Shown: positions 1 to 6,300 of the stretch, piece by piece
How the letters are laid out: every line of letters starts with the position of its first letter
Position numbering within the stretch: position 1 is the stretch's first letter
From: Candidatus Altimarinota bacterium
GTDB lineage: Bacteria; Patescibacteriota; Gracilibacteria; Absconditabacterales; Absconditicoccaceae
Assembly (NCBI GenBank): GCA_015489035.1
Contig: WFMP01000219.1
Span: 1-12,869 of the forward strand
Length of the DNA: 12,869 nucleotides
Reading direction: 5' to 3'
Notes under the pieces: generated by a model
The model's database searches: none
Told to the model about the DNA's origin: nothing
The model's input: the letters and a program-made list of their open reading frames with translations, nothing else
Program-made: the position numbers and the translations under genes

Positions 1-390
1 AAAAAAATACAAAATTATAAATCATGAAAAATAAGTAGGAAACAATTAAAATTGGCTATAAATAAATTTGTTAAAATATATAAAAAAGAAAAAGAAAGAA
101 TAAATAAATTAGAAAAAACTAAAAAGCAAATTCAAATAATTAATTTTAAAATAAATACTAATCATAAGTATTTAAAATATGAAAATATCTTTAAAAACTT
201 TTTTCAGAAATCAAAAACTAAAGTTTTAAATAATTCTAAATACTGGACCGAAGATTATCATAATTACTTAAAATCTTTTGTTATTTATACTAATTGGTTG
301 TTTACTGATTTGGAAAATAAAAATTACGAAAATATAAAATCTTATGTTGGATTTTTTAAGAAAATAGTTAAAAAATTAAAAGATATTTAG
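1..390 (+). CDS. Lys-rich protein of unknown function, 3' part
   Basis: I do not recognise this protein. The frame is open from the first base of the window to a TAG stop at 388-390, provided TGA at 25-27 is read as glycine, so the gene probably begins upstream and 129 C-terminal residues are visible. A TTG at 52 preceded by AGGA at 37-40 could be a later start, but the spacing of 11 bases is long and the open frame upstream makes a partial gene more likely. The product is strongly basic, dominated by Lys, Asn and Ile, with no Cys. The first half reads as a charged helix (residues such as FVKIYKKEKERINKLEKTKK), possibly a coiled coil. The second half has an aromatic cluster (YWTEDYHNYLKSF, YTNWLF). 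No signal or membrane segment is seen. It lies 15 bases upstream of ispH on the same strand and may be cotranscribed with it. Confidence 0.6.
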
Positions 391-405
391 TTAGTAAAAA
401 TACTT

Positions 406-1272
406 ATGAAAGTAAAACTTATTACACCATCTTGATTTTGTATGTGAGTAGAAAGAGCTATTTCTATGCTTGATGATATTATAAATAATAATGAGTGGAA
501 AAAAGTTTATTGTGTGCATGAAATTGTTCATAATCCAAATGTTGTAAATTATTTTAAACAAAAATGAGTCGTTTTTGTAGATAATTATGAAGATATAGAG
601 GATAAACAAAATTCAATTTTAACTTTTTCAGCTCATTGAATAAATAAATTTACTTTGAAAAAGGTGTTAAAAGATTTTTATAAAGTTATAAATTTAGAAT
701 GTCCTTTGGTTACAAAAGTTTATAATGAAGGAAAGATTTTTGTAGAAAGATGAAAAACTATATTTTATATTTGAAAAAAGTGACATCAAGAAGCAGAACA
801 GATAGTAGAATTTATCCAAGATTTATGATGAAAGGTATATGTTTTTTTAAGAAAGAATCAAATTCTAAAACTTGATAAAAATACTGAAATAGCAGTTTTA
901 AATCAAACTACCTTAAATTATAATTATTTTGTTTCATTAATTTGAAAAATTACAAAAAAATATCCAAATACTGAAAGTATGTGAAATTCTGATATTTGTA
1001 AGGCTACATTTGATAGACAAACAGCTTTGAAAAATAGTTTAAATCAGATAGATAGTCTTATTGTGATTTGATGAAAAAATAGTTCAAATACAAAAGAATT
1101 AGTAAAAATATGAGAAGAGACTTGAAAAAAAGTATTTTTTATACAAAGTTCAGATGAAATAGAAAATATAAAAAAAGATTTACAAAACTATGAATTTGTG
1201 GGTATTACAGCCTGAGCTAGCACTCCAACTAATGAAATTTATAAGGCTTGAAATATATTAAATAGTAACTAA
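406..1272 (+). CDS. ispH: 4-hydroxy-3-methylbut-2-enyl diphosphate reductase (IspH/LytB)
   Basis: Last enzyme of the MEP isoprenoid pathway: it reduces HMBPP to IPP and DMAPP in the cytoplasm with a 4Fe-4S cluster. The 288-residue product has the usual family length and every key motif. It opens with GFCMGVERAI, carrying cluster ligand Cys12. The other ligands are Cys99 (ECPLVTKV) and Cys198 (DICKATFDRQ). Substrate-site residues are His42 (VHNPNVV), His77 (SAHG), His127 and Glu129 (GHQEAE), Thr168 (NQTTL), the GGKNSSN loop at 222-228 and the TAGAS motif near 268-272. About 17 of 19 glycines are TGA, including the invariant ones, so the gene is intact only under code 25. The ATG at 406 places Cys12 at the same position as in the E. 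coli protein. There is no Shine-Dalgarno. The TAA stop directly abuts the stop of the convergent gene at 1273. No other MEP-pathway gene is visible in this window. Confidence 0.96.
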
Positions 1273-1767
1273 TTATTTATTTATAAGTTTTTCAACTAAA
1301 ACTCCTTGAAGAACAGACATAACAGCCATTACAATGAGTAAAATAACTGAATAACTTAATCCAAAATAGCCTATCAATATTGGAGCCCACTGAAATTTTA
1401 TGCCTCTGTTGTACAAAAAAGCTGCTAAATATCTATCTTTTATTCATTTTCTCTGTAAATCTTCCATCAAAGGATACCAAGCATAAATTGGTCAGGCTGA
1501 TAAAATTCAACCAAAAATTGCTATAAACCATCATTTTAATCAAGATTCTTCTCACATATACTTTTTCAATATTTTATTGTTGACAAAATAATTTACTAAA
1601 AACATCAAAATAAATACAAAAAATAATACAGGAATTATATTAAACATAAGTTTATAAAAACTATGCCAAATAGCAAAAAATTTAGATTTTGAGAAAAATA
1701 AAACTGATAAATAAGCAACAATTACAATAACTAAAAAATACCATTTTCAGTAACTTGTTTTTTTCAT
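1273..1767 (-). CDS. Small permease, second half of a split COG0701/DUF318-like transporter
   Basis: A 164-residue membrane protein with hydrophobic segments near residues 8-25, 40-62, 79-98, 127-146 and 143-158. The motif GGILSAGPIYAWYPLMEDL at 86-104 resembles the Gly/Pro-rich pore segment of the small-permease branch of COG0701 (DUF318; ArsP and YraQ relatives); this assignment is from memory of the family pattern. Its ATG (1765-1767) overlaps the TAA stop of the upstream gene by one base (TAATG). Together the two proteins make about 306 residues, close to one full-length permease, so they probably act as a heterodimer. The substrate is unknown; ArsP relatives export organoarsenicals. The upstream ArsR gene hints at an ion or metalloid, but that is inference. 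Six TGA glycines are present. The stop abuts that of ispH, with no terminator visible between them. Confidence 0.7.
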
Positions 1768-2195
1768 TATTTTATAAAATTAAAAATATAAACTGTGATA
1801 ATTGCTACAACAATAGCCATAAAAAATGCAGAAATATTCCTATAAATAGCAAATTTTTTTCATAAAACTAAACTTTCAGCAGGAAGTTGTATAATTCAAA
1901 CAGTTGTCCAAGCTACCAAAAAGGCTGTAACTGCTACCAAACTAGTTCAATTATCAAGAAATCATTTTCACAAAATATATCAAGTAATAGGATTTCAGGT
2001 TAAAATACTTCACAATCAAGCTCCTATAAAAGAATCTGCAAATATATTTCCAGTAAATATTTTATTAAAAAAACTTTTTGGAACTAAATTGTTTATCATA
2101 CTTACAAGTAAAATAATTCCTATTAAAATAGGTAGTATATCAACAAGTCATTTAAGTGATTTGTTAGTAGATGTTTTAATTTTTTGTGTATTCAT
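1767..2195 (-). CDS. Small permease, first half of a split COG0701/DUF318-like transporter
   Basis: A 142-residue membrane protein with four likely transmembrane helices (about 18-37, 57-78, 86-104 and 119-140). The motif GSILTGNPITGYILGKG at 62-78 and a following segment with WTTVGIIQLPAE at 96-107 fit the small-permease form of COG0701, in which two short proteins replace one 300-residue permease. The residues conserved in true ArsP (the CSCG-type Cys pair) are absent, so arsenic specificity cannot be claimed. About ten glycines are TGA. The gene starts 17 bases after the TauE/SafE-like gene ends and overlaps the next gene by one base, which suggests translational coupling and a fixed 1:1 ratio of the two halves. 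An alternative is a frameshift split of a once fused gene, but each half has its own ATG and sensible termini. Confidence 0.7.
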
Positions 2196-2212
2196 TTTTT
2201 AAAATATAAAAT

Positions 2213-2950
2213 CTAAATTAATCCCCAAATAAGTTTTGTAACAATAATAACCAAAAGACCTGCTAAAACCCATTTTATCTGTTGAGATTTCATTTTTTCA
2301 TTCATTAAAAAATTACCAAACCAACCTCATATAATAGAAGCAACTGTGGTAATAGCCAGTAAAATCCAATCAATATGAACAAAACTTAAATAAGTTAAAA
2401 ATCAACCAAAAGTACTTATTGCTATGATAAAACTCATATTTCTAGAAACATATTTTGCGTCATATCATATTAAAACTAATAAAGGAACAAAAATAGCTCA
2501 TCCACCTACTCATAACAATCAACTCACAATTCATACACTTAATCACATTATTCAAATTAACCAATAATTTCATTTATTATTAATTTTTTCTTTTTTCTTT
2601 CAAAATAACATCATAATAATTGAAAATACAAGAAAAACTGCGAATAATATTTTTACAATATTTACAGGAACATATTTTGATAAATAACTTCAAACAACAG
2701 CTCATAAAAGTGAAAAAATTGTTAAAATACCTGCGAATTTTAAATCTAAAACTTTCTTTTTCCAGTTTCTAATAGCTCCTGTTCAAGTAGAAATACTATT
2801 TAAAAATAATCAAATAGCTTTTGCTTCATTAAAAGGTAGTCAAAAAAAACTTAAAATTGGCACAAAAGCAATTGCAAAACCAATCCCTCATAATGCAAAC
2901 AATGTAGATAAAATTAAAGCCATAAAAAATATTTCTACATAAAAAATCAT
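2213..2950 (-). CDS. TauE/SafE (DUF81) family membrane exporter
   Basis: A 245-residue polytopic membrane protein, the normal size for the sulfite exporter TauE/SafE family, with two related halves of about four helices each. The first repeat has ALGGIGFAIAFVPIL at 19-33. The second carries the family's Gly-rich signature GLLGVGGGAIFVPLL at 144-158, followed by YDAKYVSRNMSF. A charged loop (GKKKEKINNKGN, 117-128) separates the halves. Family members move sulfite, sulfoacetate, thiosulfate or other anions; the substrate here cannot be read from sequence. About twenty glycines are TGA, three of them within the signature motif. The gene is first of three transporter genes on the minus strand. 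Its ATG lies only 21 bases after the T-tract of the terminator behind the upstream gene, so it may depend partly on read-through from the arsR promoter. Confidence 0.88.
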
Positions 2951-2971
2951 TTTATTAAATTATTTAAAAAT

Positions 2972-2994
2972 AAAAAAAGCTAGCAAAAGCTAGC
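2972..2994 (-). terminator. Rho-independent terminator after the unknown gene
   Basis: Read on the minus strand this is GCTAGC, a TTTT loop, GCTAGC, then seven T. The six-base stem is followed directly by the U-tract, the classic intrinsic terminator form. It sits 9 bases beyond the stop of the 3004-3408 gene and 21 bases before the start of the TauE/SafE-like gene on the same strand. It may therefore end most transcripts while letting some read through. The stem is short, so termination is probably incomplete. Confidence 0.85.
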
Positions 2995-3003
2995 AGAACT
3001 AAA

Positions 3004-3408
3004 CTATTTGCTAAATTTAGCTTTTGTTTGATTTAAAAATTCTGTACACATTTCAATTTTCTTTGGACTTGGTATTTCTAAAAAACTTATAACAAATCTA
3101 TCTTCCATCTCAACAACACCGATATTTCTTGGTTTTGCACCAAATACATACGGACTTACAATTTCTTGTCCACCACAGAAGATAATCATTTTTGCAGCTT
3201 TAATTCCTGGATAAATATATCCTTCTGGGAATTTTTCTGTTGTCCATTTGTAGTGATCAAATACATCAAATAATTTAATTCACATTTCATTAATTTTATC
3301 AACAAATTCTTTTACAATATCATCACCTGTTACTTCATCTTTTAATTCAGATTTCAACCACTCTTCTTTCATAACAGGATACTTTTCTTCAAACATAATT
3401 TTTTCCAT
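3004..3408 (-). CDS. Unknown 134-residue protein in the arsR unit
   Basis: I do not recognise this family. The 134-residue product is soluble, with an acidic, helical N-terminal third (many Glu and Lys up to about residue 48). A more hydrophobic, beta-rich remainder follows, with IIFCGGQEIVSPYVFG at 75-90 and NIGVVEM...FVISFLEIPSP. It has two Cys (78 and 121), one His (52) and no signal or membrane segment. It lies 18 bases downstream of the arsR-type gene and is followed by a terminator, so the two probably form one transcript. Unlike its neighbours it uses TGA for only one of eight glycines (codon 43); the rest are GGT or GGA. That could reflect high expression, or later arrival from a standard-code genome. 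A role in sensing or handling the ArsR inducer is possible but is inference. If TGA were a stop, only the last 61 residues (from Met74) would be found as an ORF. Confidence 0.85.
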
Positions 3409-3426
3409 TTTGTTTTAATTAATAAT

Positions 3427-3723
3427 TTAAAATCATTTTAATCCAAAAAGCTCATCAAATTCCTCTAAATATTTATCTACCTTTTCATGATTTATCTTGT
3501 ATCTTACATTTAATCATTCTTTTGTAGAAACAACAATACCTGCTTCTTTAAGCTTTTTTAGATGATGAGAAACAAGATTTTGTGGCAAATTTGTAATTTT
3601 TACAATGTGATTTACACACTTTTCTCATTTTTTCAAAACACAGATAATTTTTAATCTGTTTTCATCAGCAATAGTTTTCAAAAAAGGTAGAATTCAAGGA
3701 ATATAATTACAAGCTTTTTGCAT
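3427..3723 (-). CDS. ArsR/SmtB-family winged-helix transcriptional repressor
   Basis: A 98-residue protein, the usual size for ArsR/SmtB repressors, which bind DNA as dimers and let go when a metal, metalloid or thiol-active ligand binds. The family pattern is clear: KTIADENRLKIICVL at 16-30 (typical LADxxRLxIL), then the recognition region LPQNLVSHHLKKLKEAGIV at 46-64, then the wing with VRYKIN at 73-78. Cys residues are at 5, 28 and 36. Cys36 (KCVNH) aligns with the first Cys of the alpha-3 ELCVC metal motif, while the second Cys is replaced by Asn38, so any site would differ from classical ArsR or CadC; Cys5 could complete it. Four glycines are TGA. The gene is first in the minus-strand run, and a perfect inverted repeat lies 38 bases upstream of the ATG, which suggests autorepression. 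The inducer is unknown. Confidence 0.92.
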
Positions 3724-3746
3724 TTTTACTGTTTATAAATAAACTA

Positions 3747-3779
3747 TATCAATACATATTGTATCAATAGTGATTGATA
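3747..3779 (-). promoter_or_regulatory. Probable ArsR operator with an extra half-site
   Basis: Positions 3762-3779 form a perfect inverted repeat, TATCAAT-AGTG-ATTGATA. Its core is ATCAA-N6-TTGAT, the arrangement known for operators of the ArsR/SmtB family. A third TATCAAT half-site at 3747-3753 lies 15 bases from the equivalent base of the second. The small palindrome ATACA-TAT-TGTAT at 3752-3764 bridges the two. The cluster lies 24 to 56 bases upstream of the arsR-type ATG, where a bound dimer would block the promoter. I could not assign convincing -35 and -10 boxes on this strand. Confidence 0.7.
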
Positions 3780-3871
3780 TAATAAATATAAAAAAATATT
3801 TTTCAAGAGTTTTTTAAAATAATAAATATAATAAAGTAAAATTTGTTAATTTATGGAAAAATAACTCTATC

Positions 3872-3899
3872 TTGAAAAAAGTAAGTAGTTTTGTATACT
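3872..3899 (+). promoter_or_regulatory. Sigma70-type promoter of the prfA operon
   Basis: TTGAAA at 3872-3877 and TATACT at 3894-3899 are separated by 16 bases, a good match to the -35 and -10 consensus. Transcription would start near 3906 and give a leader of about 29 bases before the prfA ATG. The 211-base gap between the divergent arsR-type gene and prfA holds no gene I can support. The stretch 3780-3871 is plain AT-rich sequence. Confidence 0.6.
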
Positions 3900-3934
3900 C
3901 TTTATTAATTTTAGTTATTTATAAATAATAATAT

Positions 3935-5008
3935 ATGTTTGACAAATTAGAATGAACAAAACAAAAATATGAGGAATTACAAAAACAACTTTATGATCCA
4001 GAAGTTAGTTCTGATGTTCAAAAAACTATTAAAATTTCAAAAGAAATAAACTCACTTGAAGAAGTTTATAATCTGTATATTTCTTGGAGAAATGTAGAAA
4101 ATGAGATTAAAGAATCAAAGGATATAATTCAAAATGAAGATGATGAAGAAATGATAGAAATGGCTAAGGAACAATTAGAGGATGCAGAAAGTAAAAAAAT
4201 AGACTTGGAAGCAAAGTTGAAAATTGCTCTTTTACCAAAAGATGAAAATGATGACAAAAATATTTATATGGAAATAAGACCAGCTGCAGGTGGTGATGAA
4301 TCTGCACTTTTTGCAGAAGAAGTAATGAGAATGTATATGAGATATGCAGAAAATATGTGATGGAAACCAACCATAGAGGAATTACAAGAAAATGATGTTG
4401 GATGAATAAAGTTTGCAATGTTAAAAGTTTCTTGAGATAAAGTATATTCTAAATTAAAATATGAATCTTGAGTTCATAGAGTTCAAAGAATCCCAAAAAC
4501 AGAGTCTTGTGGTAGAGTACATACTTCTACACTTACTATTGCAGTAATGCCTGAAGTTGAAGAAGTTGTAGATTATGAAATTGATATGAAAGATATTGAA
4601 ATGGATATTTTTGGTGCAAGTTCTTGTGGATGACAAAATGCAAATAGAAATAAAACTTGAATTAGATTACATCATAAACCTACATGAATGATAGTTTCAA
4701 TTTGAGATAGTAAGAGTCAAATGCATAATAAAGAAAAGGCTTTTAATGTCTTGAAAGCAAGATTATTACAAATAGAGAAAGATAAACAAGATGAACAAGA
4801 AAGAGATAAAAGACTTTATCAAGTATGAACTTGAGATAGATCTGAAAAAATAAGGACTTATAATTTTCCTCAAGATAGAGTTACAGACCATAGAATTAAA
4901 AAATCATATCCAAATATTCCAGGTATTTTGGATGGAGAAATAGACAATATTATACATGACCTTATAGTTGCAGATCAAGCTGCACTTATGGAGAAAAATA
5001 TGCAATAA
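3935..5008 (+). CDS. prfA: Peptide chain release factor 1 (RF1)
   Basis: RF1 ends translation at UAA and UAG by hydrolysing peptidyl-tRNA on the ribosome. The 357-residue length is normal. Domain order is as expected: a charged helical N-terminal domain to about 110, RPAAGGDESALFAEE at 115-129, the codon-recognition region and the GGQ domain. The RF1-type tripeptide is Pro187-Lys188-Thr189 (PxT; RF2 would have SPF), in RVQRIPKTES followed by GRVHTS. GGQ is at 232-234, and Gly233 is encoded by TGA (4631-4633). The residues after it are unusual: NANRNKTGIR where most factors have a HVN-type sequence. The C-terminal IRTYNFPQDRVTDHRI at 306-321 is conserved. An RF that ignores UGA is what a UGA-Gly organism needs. 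It is the first gene of the operon, after a good promoter. The ATG at 3935 is the only sensible start and has no Shine-Dalgarno. Confidence 0.97.
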
Positions 5009-5030
5009 ATTTAATTTATTTGTTAAAAAT

Positions 5031-5726
5031 ATGAAATTACTAAAAGATAGAATTATAAATCTAGATAATAGAGATTATCATATGCATACATCGACTTTTT
5101 CTGATGGTATTCCTACTATAAATGAGCTTGTTCAATTTGCTTGAACTATATGATTAAAAGAAATTGCTATTACAGATCATAGTCAAGTAACTATTGATTT
5201 TTTTAGAAATGAATTAAATACATTAATTTGAACTACTGCATATTCTCCTTTGAAAAGATGGAAGAATGTTTTTAATGATGTGAATGTAATTCTTTGAGTT
5301 GAATGAGATTTGTTAAATAAAAATGGAGATATTTGTTTTGATATTCAATGAATAGAACCTGAATTTATAATATTATCTGCTCATACTGGTATTTATATTT
5401 CAAAACCAGAAACAGTCACAGAAGGAACTATAAATGCTATAAAAAAATATCATAAAAAAATAAAATTTATATGACATCCTTGTGCTTATACGGACTTTTG
5501 ATATTATGATATAGAAAAACTTGTAAAAGTAGCAAATGAATATAATATTCCACTAGAATTTAATGCAAAGAATTTTGTAAGATGAAAAACTAATTTAGAG
5601 AAACTAGATTACCTATTAAAAAATACGGATAAAATTTATTTAAATTCAGATGCCCATACTTTATATGAATTAAAAACTGTTAGAGAAAAAGCAATAATAT
5701 TTTTAAAAGAAAATAATTATCTATAA
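5031..5726 (+). CDS. PHP-domain metal-dependent phosphoesterase
   Basis: A 231-residue single-domain member of the PHP (polymerase and histidinol phosphatase) family, which uses two or three metal ions to hydrolyse phosphoesters. The metal ligands are visible in order: His17-x-His19 (DYHMHTSTFSDG), Asp49/His50 (ITDH), Glu91 (GVEGD), His118 (SAHTG), His149 (IGHP) and Asp207-x-His209 (NSDAHT). The complete set implies an active enzyme. The length and motifs fit histidinol-phosphatase-like or YcdX-like stand-alone PHP proteins rather than a polymerase subunit. No histidine biosynthesis genes are nearby, so a nucleotide or other phosphoester is at least as likely as histidinol phosphate. No signal peptide is seen. 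The gene starts 22 bases after prfA, and its TAA directly abuts the ATG of the nuclease gene. Ten glycines are TGA. Confidence 0.9.
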
Positions 5727-6299
5727 ATGCTTAAAAAGAAAAACATATTATTTTTATTGTCTGTTGTTATATTTTTTTGAATAATTTGATATCTATATTT
5801 TCAGGCAAATAATGTAAGTCATATTCCTAAAAATTGTGAATCTGATTATGTAGAAAAGGTTTATGATGGAGATACAGTCTTTGGACAAAAATTATGAAAA
5901 ATAAGACTTTTATGAATAGATGCTCCTGAAGTTTATCATCCTTGATGGACAAAAGTTAAAAGTTATAAATTTTTTTGATGTTGAGAGAAAGCAAAACAAA
6001 TAGCCTATAAAAAACTTTTTCATAAAACTATATTATTTTGTTCTGATAAATTAACAAAAGATAAATGAAAATATGGTAGAAGATTAAGGTATGCAATGAT
6101 AAAAGAAAATAATAAATTAGAACCATTTGGAGAGTATTTAATTAAAACTTGATATGCAAAAGTTTATAAATATGCTGATTGTAAATATAAAAAACAATAT
6201 GAAGCTATAGAAAAAATAAATAAAGCTGAACATCTTGGAGTTTGGAGTAGTAAATGTATTTTGGAAGATAAAGATTTTAAAAAGAAATATTTAAAATAA
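5727..6299 (+). CDS. Membrane-anchored staphylococcal-type nuclease (SNase)
   Basis: A 190-residue thermonuclease-family protein, which cuts DNA and RNA with Ca2+. The N-terminus MLKKK followed by a hydrophobic stretch at about 7-25 is a signal anchor or uncleaved signal peptide, so the enzyme should act outside the membrane. The nuclease fold spans about 40-176. VYDGDTV at 45-51 holds Asp48. IRLLGIDAPE at 59-68 holds Arg60, Asp65 and Glu68. KYGRRL at 115-120 holds Arg118. These match Asp21, Arg35, Asp40, Glu43 and Arg87 of the S. aureus enzyme, so the active site is complete. GYAKVY and GVWSSKC follow. Cys37, 85, 105, 152 and 177 could form disulfides. The start is fused to the stop of the PHP gene with no gap, and the next gene begins one base after its stop. 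A role in degrading foreign DNA for nucleotides is inference. Confidence 0.93.
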
Positions 6300-6300
6300 A

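Noticed and set aside
391..609. Minus-strand 72-residue ORF
   Set aside because: It lies antisense to the 5' part of ispH, whose motifs are unmistakable; its composition is a shadow of the AT-rich gene.
406..1272. Reading TGA as tryptophan (code 4, Mycoplasma-like)
   Set aside because: TGA falls on invariant Gly columns (GGQ, P-loop, LSGGE), which Trp could not fill.
1767..2195. Calling the split permease ArsP
   Set aside because: The Cys motifs of ArsP are missing and the proteins are half-size, so only a broad family assignment is supported.
4151..4360. A 69-residue ORF as a small gene
   Set aside because: It is an internal piece of prfA, in the same frame, bounded by a TGA glycine codon.
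3935..5008. Release factor 2 instead of RF1
   Set aside because: The tripeptide is PKT rather than SPF, the GGDESALFA motif is RF1-type, and RF2 would terminate at UGA, which is sense here.
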